Assembly (NCBI RefSeq): GCF_000483485.1
Contig: NZ_KI519609.1
Coordinates: 231,026-295,025, forward strand
DNA length: 64,000 nucleotides
Reading direction: 5' to 3'
Source: Thiomicrorhabdus chilensis DSM 12352
GTDB taxonomy: Bacteria > Pseudomonadota > Gammaproteobacteria > Thiomicrospirales > Thiomicrospiraceae
Positions 24,083 through 34,887 of the stretch are shown here, one piece after another. A program made the position numbers and the translations under genes. The notes under the pieces were generated by a model. That model was not told the origin of the DNA, ran no database searches, and was given only the letters and a program-made list of their open reading frames with translations. Each line of letters opens with the position of its first letter. The stretch's first letter is position 1.

Positions 24083-26155
24083 TTACAGGATTTCTCTCGT
24101 CAGTTTTTTGATTAACATTCTGATTTGAGTGCCGTCATGCACGGCTTCTGTTTCCAGGCTGAAACGGCAGCGCTCTCCTGCTGGCGTGATGACGGTGAGG
24201 TCGTTCATGTCAGCAGCGGATTCCATTCGATGCCGCGCATAATGCGGGCCGTATTTTCGTGGCGGTAAAGCGTTTTTGATAACGTCTTGGATATTTGTAA
24301 GGCCTTGAATGTCGCCAAAAGAGGAAGCGGTTGACCAGACTGCATCGGAGTGAAACAGCTTGGCGACCGCGTCGGCATCTCTTCTGTCGACACAGTCGAG
24401 AAAGCGCATCAATAGTAAACGTCTGGAATTTCGCGCTGCATAGGTTGTGTGCAGCAATTTGTGGGCTTTCTTGGAGTTCGGTTTTTTCAGCTGCGTGGCA
24501 TAGAGCTTCTGCACGTCGCGGTTTTCATAGGAGCGTCTTCGAGGCGCCTGTTTGTCGATCTCGTAAATTGCCTGCATGCGTTTTTCGAGTACCAGAGGAT
24601 CCATTGACTTGGGTTCGCCGCCGCCGCCCAGACAACCGCCCACGCAAGCCATGACTTCTATGGCCACATAATCGTCCCGCCAGTTCTCCGATTCCAGCAT
24701 TTTCTGCGCAGCGGCAATGCCGTTGCAAATCGCCACCTTACCTATGCCTGGAATCTCGGCCTCTTTCACACCTTGGTTGACGCCACGGAGTGGCTGCCAT
24801 TCGATCGGTAGCGTGTTTTCTTCATCAATGAAATGGGAGGCCGTGCGCACCACCGCTTCCATGACACCGCCCGATGCGCCGAATATCTGCGCCGCCCCGG
24901 TGCTTTCTCCCAAGGGGTTGTCGAATTCACCGTCTTCCGGCAAGGCGTTGAATGCGATATTGCGCGCTTTAATCATTCTCGCCAGCTCACGTGTGGTAAG
25001 CACATGATCGATGTCTCCAGCGCCGCCCGGGCGTGCGGATTCGTCTTTTTTGGCGGTGCAGGGCATGATGCTGACCACATAAGGCTCGATTTTTCCTGCG
25101 GCGAAATCCGGACCAAGCGACGCTGCAAAGGCACCACGTTTGGTCAAAGCGCCGTGCATTTGCTGCGGGGATTTGGTGGTGCTCAGGTGTGGCAACAGGT
25201 CGGGACGGTTGAGTTCCACCCAGTTGATCCATCCGGGACAGCACGACGTGAATAATGGCAAGTGTCTCTGTTCTTCAAGACGGCTCAGAAATTCGGTGCC
25301 TTCCTCCATGATGGTCAGATCGGCCGCAAAATTGGTGTCGAACACATAATCAAAACCGAGTTGACGCAGGGCATTGACCATTCGTCCCGTGCTGATGGTG
25401 CCGGGTTTCATGCCGAACTCTTCACTGATGGCCACCCGCGTGGCCGGCGCGACCTGAACCGCAGAGACGCGTCGATGCGCGTCAAGGGTATGCAGTACTT
25501 GGTGCCAATGCGGTGTCTCAATCAATGCGCCGACCGGGCATACCAGCGTGCACTGTCCGCAGGAAATGCAGTGAGTATCGGCCAGTGACTGGTCAAAAAC
25601 GGTGACGGGTAAACGAGCCGAACTGTGTTCGGCAAAGCCGATGATGTGCTGTTGCTGTCCAGCATCGCCGCAGGCCTCAACGCATAGGCCACATTCAATG
25701 CATTTTGACAGGTCACGCCAAATGCTCGGCGAGGTGTGGTCCGTCAACGCATGTTCGGGGTGTTCTTCCGAACCCCTTGGCATCTTGGGCCAACAGTCTT
25801 CCAGCTGATATTCGTGGATAAAGTTTTGAAATTGGCAAGTTCCGTTAACTTCACATCTTATGCAGTCGTTGGGATGGCGGGCCAGCAGCCATTGGGCATC
25901 CGTTTTGCGGAATTCGATCAGTTTTTTTGAGTCGGTCGTGACGATGTCGCCGTCTTTGGCTTGTGTTTTACAGGCAGGTTGGGGGCGATTTACCCCTTTT
26001 ACGTCAACCAAGCACAAACGGCAAACGGCATGGGAGGGCAGGCGAGGGTAAAAGCACAGTGTCGGGATATGTACGCCGACTTCCCTAGCCGCTTCGAGCA
26101 GTGTCGTTCCTTCCTTAACTTTGACAGGTCTGCCGTTCACGGTGATGTTAATCAT
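24083..26155 (-). CDS. hydA: [FeFe]-hydrogenase with C-terminal SnoaL/NTF2-like domain
   Basis: The 690-residue enzyme should catalyse reversible proton/H2 interconversion with ferredoxin-like electron transfer. In order: a [2Fe-2S] ferredoxin domain (Cys34, 45, 48, 62), a His-Cys3 [4Fe-4S] region near HPNDCIRC (94-107), a 2x[4Fe-4S] module (152-162 and 196-206), then the H-cluster domain. All three signatures are intact: TSCCPGW (303-309), MPCTAKKDE (364-372) and EVMACVGGCLGGGGEP (500-515). The predicted H-cluster ligands are Cys306, 366, 504 and 508, close to C. pasteurianum CpI numbering. A small-subunit-like tail follows, and then residues 580-690 resemble a SnoaL/NTF2-like domain (MRFLDCVDRRDADAVAKLFHSDAVW), which is not part of known group A enzymes. 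No maturases lie nearby. Confidence 0.92.
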   Translation of the reverse strand: MINITVNGRPVKVKEGTTLLEAAREVGVHIPTLCFYPRLPSHAVCRLCLVDVKGVNRPQPACKTQAKDGDIVTTDSKKLIEFRKTDAQWLLARHPNDCIRCEVNGTCQFQNFIHEYQLEDCWPKMPRGSEEHPEHALTDHTSPSIWRDLSKCIECGLCVEACGDAGQQQHIIGFAEHSSARLPVTVFDQSLADTHCISCGQCTLVCPVGALIETPHWHQVLHTLDAHRRVSAVQVAPATRVAISEEFGMKPGTISTGRMVNALRQLGFDYVFDTNFAADLTIMEEGTEFLSRLEEQRHLPLFTSCCPGWINWVELNRPDLLPHLSTTKSPQQMHGALTKRGAFAASLGPDFAAGKIEPYVVSIMPCTAKKDESARPGGAGDIDHVLTTRELARMIKARNIAFNALPEDGEFDNPLGESTGAAQIFGASGGVMEAVVRTASHFIDEENTLPIEWQPLRGVNQGVKEAEIPGIGKVAICNGIAAAQKMLESENWRDDYVAIEVMACVGGCLGGGGEPKSMDPLVLEKRMQAIYEIDKQAPRRRSYENRDVQKLYATQLKKPNSKKAHKLLHTTYAARNSRRLLLMRFLDCVDRRDADAVAKLFHSDAVWSTASSFGDIQGLTNIQDVIKNALPPRKYGPHYARHRMESAADMNDLTVITPAGERCRFSLETEAVHDGTQIRMLIKKLTREIL

Positions 26156-26301
26156 TTTATCCTCACAGTTTGGCGGTTTGGGGTAGGGAGGTAATTTGGC
26201 GTCTTATCCGATTCAGTTTTGCAATTAATGTTCTGGACAATCTTGTTGAATTTAAAATCAATCAAGTATTCATCATACAAAAATTTCAGACAGTCACAAA
26301 C

Positions 26302-26338
26302 AAAAAAAGCCCGCCAGGAAGAATCTTGACGGGCTTTT
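26302..26338 (-). terminator. Terminator of gltBD
   Basis: On the minus strand, GCCCG and CGGGC (26309-26313 and 26330-26334 on plus) form a stem followed by seven T. It separates gltD from the hydrogenase gene, so the two are not one operon. Confidence 0.75.
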
Positions 26339-26380
26339 CTGATTTGAACTGACCTGAAAATGAACAGGCCTGGTGGAAAT

Positions 26381-27793
<1,413 letters not shown>

Positions 27794-27814
27794 TTAAATT
27801 CCTTCCAGTTTCTC

Positions 27815-30800
27815 TTAGTTGGCTTCGGTTGCGAACAGTTCAAACAGCGAATCGATGCTGATTGCACGAGATTTCACCAGCCAGAAGTCACCGATGAAAC
27901 GACTGAAGTTATTCAACACCTCTTGTCCCCAAGGGCTGTTGGTTTTTTCAACGTATTCTGTAATCAAGGCTTTCAGGTACACGCGGTACTCTTCAGTGGT
28001 TTCGGTATCGATGCGAATTGCTTCCACCATTTCAGTGTTAAGCTGATCAGGTAAGGTTTTGTTCTCATCCAGAATGAACGCCATACCACCGGACATACCG
28101 GCACCAAAGTTAACGCCCACGGCTCCCAAACTCACGACAGTACCGCCGGTCATGTATTCACAGCCGTGGTCGCCCAAGCCTTCCACCACAGCGGTGGCTC
28201 CTGAGTTACGCACCGCAAATCGTTCACCACCGGTTCCGTTGGCAAACAATTTACCGCCGGTGGCACCGTATAGACAGGTGTTACCGACAATCGGCGTGTT
28301 TTTGGCTTCGAAGGTGCTGCCTGCAGGTGGACGGATGACGATTTCACCACCGGCCATGCCTTTCCCGACGTAGTCGTTGGCATCGCCGTCAAGGTGCAGG
28401 TTCAGACCATGCACGTTGAACACACCGAATGACTGTCCGGCAATCCCTGTCAGGTTCAGAGTGATTGGCGTGTCTTTCATGCCATTGTTGCCGTAACGTT
28501 CGGCGATTTCACCGGCCACACGCGCACCGATCGAACGCCCGGTGTTGACCAGGTTGAACGAGAAGTGTGCACTCTCTTTGGCTTCAATTGCCGGCAGAAC
28601 AGTTTTGACCATGTCTTCGGCAATGTCACCGTGATCCCAAGGGTTGTTGCGATCAACCTGAACGGTTTGCGGCTTGTCAGCCGGTACGCCACCGTCAGAA
28701 ATGAAAGCGGAAAGGTCGATGTTTTTCTGCTTTTCAGTGAGCGGGTTGTCGATCACTTTCAACAAATCAACGCGTCCGACCAGTTCTGACAGTGAACGTA
28801 CGCCAAGCTTGGCCATCCATTCACGAGTCTCTTCCGCTACAAAACGGAAATAGTTCATGACCATTTCCGGCATGCCGATGAAGTGTTCTTTACGCAGACG
28901 TTCATCCTGAGTCGCTACGCCCACCGCACAGGTGTTCAAGTGGCAGATACGAAGGTATTTACAACCCAACGCAACCATTGGCACGGTACCGAAACCGAAT
29001 GATTCCGCACCCAGAATGGCCGCTTTGATGACGTCCAGACCGGTCTTAAGGCCACCGTCTGCCTGTAGGATAACCTGTCCGCGCAAGTCATTGGCACGCA
29101 ATACCTGGTGCGCTTCCGCCAGACCCATCTCAAACGGGTTACCGGCATATTTGACCGAAGTCATCGGACTCGCGCCGGTTCCGCCGTCATAACCGGAGAT
29201 GGTGATCAGGTCGGCGTAGGCTTTTGCCACACCGGCGGCGATGGTTCCGACACCCGGCTCGGCCACCAGTTTGACCGAGATTAGGGCTTTCGGGTTGATC
29301 TGTTTCAAGTCGTAAATCAGCTGCGCCAAATCTTCAATCGAGTAGATGTCGTGATGTGGCGGAGGTGAAATCAGGGTGACACCAGGTACCGAATGACGCA
29401 GTTTGGCGATGGTCAAATCAACCTTGTGCCCTGGTAGCTGCCCACCTTCACCTGGCTTGGCGCCTTGCGCCACTTTGATTTGCAAGACTTCCGCATTACG
29501 CAGGTAGTGTGCGGTGACACCGAAACGTCCTGAAGCGATCTGCTTGATTTTGGACATTCTTTCGGTTCCGTAACGCGACGGATCTTCTGCACCTTCACCT
29601 GAGTTGGAGCGCGCGCCTAAACGGTTCATTGCGGTGGCAAGAGATTCATGCGCTTCCGGAGACAGGGCACCCAGTGAAATACCGGCGGAGTCGAAACGTT
29701 TGTAGATGGCCTCAACCGGTTCAACTTCGGTCAGTTCAACACCTTTGATGCCCTCTTTGAAAGTCAGCAGATCACGAATGGTCATGGCCGGACGGTTGTT
29801 AACCAAGTCGCGGAAAGTATTGTAGGCGTTCTGGTCGTTTTTCTGAACCGCTTCACGAATGCTGTTGACCACTTCAGGATTGAAGGCGTGGTATTCTCCG
29901 CCGTGAACGTATTTGAACAGGCCACCTTGCTGCAGAGGTTTACGTGGGTTGAAAGCTTCCCACGCCAAACGACGCTGATCCAACTCTAAGTGAGAGAAGT
30001 TGGTTCCCTGAATACGTGACGGTGTCCCTTTAAAACACAGGTCGACGATTTCAGAGGTTAGACCCACGGCTTCAAATAACTGTGAACCACGGTAAGAGGT
30101 AATGGTGGAAATCCCCATTTTAGAAAGGATTTTATACAAGCCTTTGTTGATTCCCTTACGGTAGTTTTTGATGTAGCTGCTGATCGGCGTAGCCTTATCC
30201 AGCTCGTTGGTACGGCGCATGTCTTCGATGCTTTCGTATGCCAGATACGGGAAAACCGCCGTGGCGCCGTAGCCGAACAATACCGCAAAGTGGTGCGGGT
30301 CACGCGCGGTCGCAGTTTGCACGATAATGTTGGCTTCCGGACGCAATCCCTCACTAATCAAACGGTGGTGAACCGCACCGGTCGCCATGATGGCCGGGAT
30401 GCTCACCTTGCCATCTTCGATTCCCAAATCGCTTAGGATCAGAAGGGTGATGCCGTTGCGTGCCGCTTCAACCGCTTGGTCACAGACGCCAATAATGGCG
30501 TCTTTGAGTCCGAGTTCTTCATGGTTGTAGTGCAAAGAGATAATCTGGTTCTGATAGTCTTTATCATCCATGGACATCAATTGATCCATCATCGACGGAC
30601 ATAGTACCGGGGATTGCACTTCCAAGCGGTGGGCGTGCTCCGGGCCTTCTTCGAACATGTTCAACTCGCGGCCGAAACAGGTGTTCAAAGACATGACGAT
30701 GTTTTCACGTAACGGATCGATCGGCGGGTTGGTGACCTGCGCGAACATCTGACGGAAATAATCGAATACCGAGCGAGGCTTGTGTGAGAATACCGGTAAA

Positions 30801-32305
30801 GGCGCATCGTCCCCCATGGAAACTGTGGGTTCCTGGCCGTCTTCGGCTAAGACGCGGATAATCGCATCACGCTCTTCAAAGGTGACCTGAAAGTATTTTT
30901 GATAGGTATCCGCAATATTAGAATCCCAGCCCAAAGTCTGGTCATCCTGCTCCATCTTCTCTTCGATGCGCATATAACCTTGATCCATCCATTCGCAATA
31001 TGGCTTGGCGGATTTCAGCTGGTTGTCGATCTCTTCAGGCTTCAACAGGGTGCCGGTTTCCAAGTCAATGGCAATCAATTGTCCAGGTTTTAAGCGGCCT
31101 TTCTCAACGACATCTTCTGGAGCGTAGTCATAGACGCCGATCTCTGAAGCGAAAGTGATGTGACGGTCTTTGGTGATCACATAACGGGTTGGACGCAAGC
31201 CGTTACGGTCCACCCCGCAAATGGCGTATTTACCGGTGTTGATAACCATTCCGGCTGGGCCATCCCACGGTTCCATGTGCATGGAGTTGTATTCCAGGAA
31301 GGCTTTTAGGTCCGGGTCCATGTGTGGCATGTTTTGCCAAGCGGGTGGGATCAACAGACGCAATGCCTGGAAGACATGCATGTCACCCATCATCAACACT
31401 TCAAGCATGTTATCAAGCGAGTTTGAGTCTGAGCCTTCTTGAGCGACCAGCGGCTTCAATTCTGCCAAGTCCGGCAATAGCGGAGTGGCGAATTTACTTT
31501 GGCGCGCCAGAGCCCAGTTGCGGTTACCGCGAATGGTGTTGAGCTCACCGTTGTGTGCCAGGAAGCGGAATGGCTGAGCAAGACGCCATTGTGGCATAGT
31601 ATTGGTTGAGAAGCGCTGATGGTATGAAATGATGGACGAGGCAAAGGCATCGTTATTCAGATCAAGATAAAACTCCGGCAGCTCGCGAGGCATGACCAGA
31701 CCTTTATAGGACAGTAATTGGCTGTTCAAGGACGCGATGTAGAAGGTGTTGTCTTGTGGTTCAATGACCATTTCCGTTTTACGACGGGCGGTGAACAGCA
31801 GACGGTTGAAGTCGGCTTCACTCATGCCGGACGGTGCATTGACGAACACCTGTTCAATCACAGGTTCCATACCAGCCGCTTGCGCACCCAGAACCTCGGA
31901 CTTAACCGGAACCTTACGCCAGCCGGCTACGTTCAAACCTTTATTGGTCAGTTTCTCTTCCAGGGTTTTACGTGCCAAATCCGCTTTGTCGGCATCTTGG
32001 TTCAAAAAGACCATTCCCGCAGCATAGATGTCGGCCAGTTCATAACCGGCTTGTTGCGCGACGCTTTGTAAAAAGGCTTCCGGTTTTTTGATCAACAGCC
32101 CACAACCGTCCCCCGTGCAGCAGTCGGCTGCAACCCCACCACGGTGGGTCATGTTTGCAAGAGACTCAATAGCCGTTTGTACGACCCAGTGGCTGGGTTT
32201 GTCATCCATATTGGCGATCAAACCGAAACCACAGTTCTCCTTTTCAAACTCGGGAGAGTAAAGGCCTGTCAGATTGAGGCCGTTTGGGGATTGTAATGGG
32301 TTCAT
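27815..32305 (-). CDS. gltB: Glutamate synthase (NADPH) large subunit
   Basis: The 1496-residue protein forms two glutamates from glutamine and 2-oxoglutarate. The N-terminal amidotransferase nucleophile is Cys25 in ENCGFGLIAN, so a 24-residue propeptide is probably removed. The central and FMN-binding synthase domains follow (SGEGAEDPSRYGTE, ISGYDGGTGASPMTS), with the [3Fe-4S] Cys cluster at LGCKYLRICHLNTCAVGVATQ. The C-terminal GXGXG beta-helix closes the protein. gltD follows, forming the gltBD operon of ammonia assimilation. A near copy of the repeat (AAGGCCTG) lies close to its 5' end at 32263. Confidence 0.97.
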   Translation of the reverse strand: MNPLQSPNGLNLTGLYSPEFEKENCGFGLIANMDDKPSHWVVQTAIESLANMTHRGGVAADCCTGDGCGLLIKKPEAFLQSVAQQAGYELADIYAAGMVFLNQDADKADLARKTLEEKLTNKGLNVAGWRKVPVKSEVLGAQAAGMEPVIEQVFVNAPSGMSEADFNRLLFTARRKTEMVIEPQDNTFYIASLNSQLLSYKGLVMPRELPEFYLDLNNDAFASSIISYHQRFSTNTMPQWRLAQPFRFLAHNGELNTIRGNRNWALARQSKFATPLLPDLAELKPLVAQEGSDSNSLDNMLEVLMMGDMHVFQALRLLIPPAWQNMPHMDPDLKAFLEYNSMHMEPWDGPAGMVINTGKYAICGVDRNGLRPTRYVITKDRHITFASEIGVYDYAPEDVVEKGRLKPGQLIAIDLETGTLLKPEEIDNQLKSAKPYCEWMDQGYMRIEEKMEQDDQTLGWDSNIADTYQKYFQVTFEERDAIIRVLAEDGQEPTVSMGDDAPLPVFSHKPRSVFDYFRQMFAQVTNPPIDPLRENIVMSLNTCFGRELNMFEEGPEHAHRLEVQSPVLCPSMMDQLMSMDDKDYQNQIISLHYNHEELGLKDAIIGVCDQAVEAARNGITLLILSDLGIEDGKVSIPAIMATGAVHHRLISEGLRPEANIIVQTATARDPHHFAVLFGYGATAVFPYLAYESIEDMRRTNELDKATPISSYIKNYRKGINKGLYKILSKMGISTITSYRGSQLFEAVGLTSEIVDLCFKGTPSRIQGTNFSHLELDQRRLAWEAFNPRKPLQQGGLFKYVHGGEYHAFNPEVVNSIREAVQKNDQNAYNTFRDLVNNRPAMTIRDLLTFKEGIKGVELTEVEPVEAIYKRFDSAGISLGALSPEAHESLATAMNRLGARSNSGEGAEDPSRYGTERMSKIKQIASGRFGVTAHYLRNAEVLQIKVAQGAKPGEGGQLPGHKVDLTIAKLRHSVPGVTLISPPPHHDIYSIEDLAQLIYDLKQINPKALISVKLVAEPGVGTIAAGVAKAYADLITISGYDGGTGASPMTSVKYAGNPFEMGLAEAHQVLRANDLRGQVILQADGGLKTGLDVIKAAILGAESFGFGTVPMVALGCKYLRICHLNTCAVGVATQDERLRKEHFIGMPEMVMNYFRFVAEETREWMAKLGVRSLSELVGRVDLLKVIDNPLTEKQKNIDLSAFISDGGVPADKPQTVQVDRNNPWDHGDIAEDMVKTVLPAIEAKESAHFSFNLVNTGRSIGARVAGEIAERYGNNGMKDTPITLNLTGIAGQSFGVFNVHGLNLHLDGDANDYVGKGMAGGEIVIRPPAGSTFEAKNTPIVGNTCLYGATGGKLFANGTGGERFAVRNSGATAVVEGLGDHGCEYMTGGTVVSLGAVGVNFGAGMSGGMAFILDENKTLPDQLNTEMVEAIRIDTETTEEYRVYLKALITEYVEKTNSPWGQEVLNNFSRFIGDFWLVKSRAISIDSLFELFATEAN

Positions 32306-32495
32306 AATTCCGTGTCCTGTCCGTCAAAAACCTACATAAAAGCCAGTCAAGGGTATACCTAACTTGTTGTTATGTAAGGGTTTTATTTGTTTTCAGCGCA
32401 TTCAAAAAATAAAAATTGGTGCGAGATTATACTTTATATGTGCATTTGGAATCAAATTGTACCATTGTTTTTCTCTGTACTGGCGCGGATTTGGA

Positions 32496-33245
32496 CTAGC
32501 TTTTGGCCAAACAGAAGGTGGCGATCAACGGGTTGTGATCGGAAATTTCGGGAATGGATAAGACTTCGGAGTTCTGTAGGGTCAGACCTCGGTAGTAAAT
32601 GTGGTCCAGAGGCTGGCGGTTCAGGGTTTTGATGGCGCGGCTGTCGGGGAAAAGTGTCAATTTGAGGCCAAGTTGCTTGGTTGCGCTATCCAGGGTTTTC
32701 AGCCGGGTTAGATTCCAAGTGTTGAAATCGCCGCTGATGATCATGGGGCCTTCGAGATGGGTCAGGCGTTTCCAGAGCAGTTGCAGCTCTTTTCTGAAGA
32801 GTTGGTGGGGAACAAAGTTGATGGCGTGAATGTTGACGTGGGTCAGGGTGTCACCATTGGCTAAACGGTGTTCGGTAATCAAAGCGGTTTTGTGGGTCAT
32901 CCAGCCGAGTTCGCGCGATTGTGTCAGGCACTGGTGATGCGGTTTCAGGTGGTGTGCCGAAGCGGTGAGTACGCCAAACTGTTTTTGTTGGGTTTGAATG
33001 TTGGGAGCCAAGGCAAATGGCAGGTCGAAAAATTTGAATTGTGAGGGGCGGGTGGCGGCCTCCTGAAATGAAAGAATGTGGGCTTCTGGTACCGGTAAAA
33101 GGGTTTCAATCGGGCGGTGTATGTAGTGAGAAAAGTCGACTTTTTGCAGGTTCCAGGTAATCAGGGTGAAGCAGTCCGGCAGGGCATTGGAGTTTTTTGA
33201 ATTATGCAGGCTGTGTGGAATCGGCGTGAATTTGGGTTTATACAT
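32496..33245 (-). CDS. Endonuclease/exonuclease/phosphatase family protein
   Basis: The 249-residue protein has the EEP family core: ITWNLQKVD at the N-terminus, LSFQEAA with the metal-binding Glu, ISGDFNTWN, and the C-terminal EISDHNPLIA with the catalytic Asp-His. No signal peptide is evident. These proteins cleave nucleic acids or phosphoesters; the substrate is unknown. It lies 17 bp downstream of cls on the same strand, a pairing that suggests a membrane-lipid phosphodiesterase as one possibility. Confidence 0.85.
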   Translation of the reverse strand: MYKPKFTPIPHSLHNSKNSNALPDCFTLITWNLQKVDFSHYIHRPIETLLPVPEAHILSFQEAATRPSQFKFFDLPFALAPNIQTQQKQFGVLTASAHHLKPHHQCLTQSRELGWMTHKTALITEHRLANGDTLTHVNIHAINFVPHQLFRKELQLLWKRLTHLEGPMIISGDFNTWNLTRLKTLDSATKQLGLKLTLFPDSRAIKTLNRQPLDHIYYRGLTLQNSEVLSIPEISDHNPLIATFCLAKS

Positions 33246-33262
33246 CTCTTTGCCCTCGTCTT

Positions 33263-34669
33263 TTACAGAATGGGCGCGACGATTCGCGTCAGGTTTTCAA
33301 ACAGTTTGCGCAGACGATGATCGCTGGGACGATAGGGTTCGCTCTTTCCGAGCAGGATTTCAACCCAGTTTGAAAGCTGGTTGATCAGTGGCTTGGAGTA
33401 GATGAAGTTGACGATTTCGTGATTGATGAACAGTGAGCGGTAATCGAAATTGGCCGATCCTATGAGCATCGATTTACGGTCGATGATGATGAGTTTGGCG
33501 TGCAACATGGTGTCTTTATAGTAGTAGATTTCCCCGCCGGCTTCGATCAATTCACGCATATAAGAGCTGCGACCCAGGTCGAAAATGAGATGGTCCGAAC
33601 TCTCGGGCGTCAGCAGTGTGACCTTGACGCCGCGTTTTATGGCAATCAGCAGTGCATTCATGATAGAACTGTCGGGGATGAAATAAGGTGTAACGATCTG
33701 GATATGGTCTTGGGCAAAGTAGAGGCTGTGAAGCAAGGTGTCAAACAAGGCATCGCTGGCGATGTCCGGCCCGGCCGGAACTGCTTGCATGATCTCTCCT
33801 GGCGCAAGTCCATCGGTTTCCGGTTGATGCGGAGCGGCCAGTTTTTCCTGGGTGGCGTAAAACCAGTCCGCATTGAATACGTTTTGATAGTGGAAGGTGA
33901 TAGGGCCTTCGATTTTGAACATCAGGTCAATCCAGCGGCCGTTTTCTGGTTGGGTTGAGAAATTGCCCAAGTAGTCATTGGACAGGTTCATGCCGCCGGT
34001 CAGGAGTGTGGTCTGGTCGAACAGGTAGATTTTGCGGTGGTTGCGCAGGTTGATCTGGCTTTTGAAAAAGGATGACCACAACGGTTGAAAAAAAGCATAG
34101 TCGCCGCCCGCCTTTTTCAGCTTTTTCAGTTGCCCGGGGCGCAGGTAGAGCGAAAACGAACCCATGGCGTCAAGCAGCAGGCGAACTTGAACGCCTTGTT
34201 TGGCTTTGTTGATCAAAGCTTCCAGGATGGCTTGTCCGGTTTGATCCAGTTCAAGAATGTAGGTTTCCAGATGTATATGGCTTTGTGCTTGGTCGATGGC
34301 TTGCATCAGCTGTTCAAAAGCGTCTAAATCATTTGGGCACAAACTGACCCGGTTGTGGTTGGTGGTGCCGGCGATGTGGTTGGAGCGCAACAGACGATCC
34401 AGCTGGATGGCCAAGTCGTTTTCCGGTTTCACTTGCGAGACCGACTGCATGTCGATGTTGGGTTTGCCTTGTTTGTAGAGGAATTTTCGTGAGCCGAATA
34501 CGACGTAAATCAGAATACCGATATAGGGCAGGAGGATCAGCGTCAGTATCCAAGCCATCAGATTCTGCGGCGACCGTCTTTGATAGAGCATGTGTAACAA
34601 GGCCGACAGAACCAGAATGAGGTTGAACAGGTATAACCAGAAAATCGGTTGATTGATGGAAAAGCTCAT
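33263..34669 (-). CDS. cls: Cardiolipin synthase (ClsA type)
   Basis: The 468-residue protein has two N-terminal spans (about 9-26 and 37-59). Two phospholipase D HKD motifs follow: HRKIYLFD with downstream GGMNLSNDY, and HAKLIIIDRKSMLIGSANFDYRS. It joins two phosphatidylglycerol molecules to make cardiolipin at the inner membrane. Length and spans match ClsA. The EEP-family gene follows 17 bp downstream. Confidence 0.94.
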   Translation of the reverse strand: MSFSINQPIFWLYLFNLILVLSALLHMLYQRRSPQNLMAWILTLILLPYIGILIYVVFGSRKFLYKQGKPNIDMQSVSQVKPENDLAIQLDRLLRSNHIAGTTNHNRVSLCPNDLDAFEQLMQAIDQAQSHIHLETYILELDQTGQAILEALINKAKQGVQVRLLLDAMGSFSLYLRPGQLKKLKKAGGDYAFFQPLWSSFFKSQINLRNHRKIYLFDQTTLLTGGMNLSNDYLGNFSTQPENGRWIDLMFKIEGPITFHYQNVFNADWFYATQEKLAAPHQPETDGLAPGEIMQAVPAGPDIASDALFDTLLHSLYFAQDHIQIVTPYFIPDSSIMNALLIAIKRGVKVTLLTPESSDHLIFDLGRSSYMRELIEAGGEIYYYKDTMLHAKLIIIDRKSMLIGSANFDYRSLFINHEIVNFIYSKPLINQLSNWVEILLGKSEPYRPSDHRLRKLFENLTRIVAPIL

Positions 34670-34813
34670 CAGCGCACGGCCCTGCTTTTGAAAAAAGACT
34701 GGTTATAGCATAAGGGGATTGTCGGGAATTATCCAGTGTTGAATGTGAGTCTGTCTGCTGTTTGGCTGGCGATCTGAATGGCTTTGAGTAAGCGGAAGGA
34801 AGGCTGAAATGAA

Positions 34814-34846
34814 CAGGCCTGCCGATTTTGAAAATGGGCAGGCCTG
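34814..34846. repeat. Paired CAGGCCTG palindromes forming a 12-bp stem
   Basis: Two copies (34814-34821 and 34839-34846) lie between gpmI and cls. AACAGGCCTGCC and GGCAGGCCTGTT are perfect complements. A T-tract follows only on the plus strand, away from both flanking minus-strand genes. Confidence 0.75.
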
Positions 34847-34887
34847 TTGTTTTTTTGCCTGGAAGGCAAGGCGGATGCGGCTGAAGC

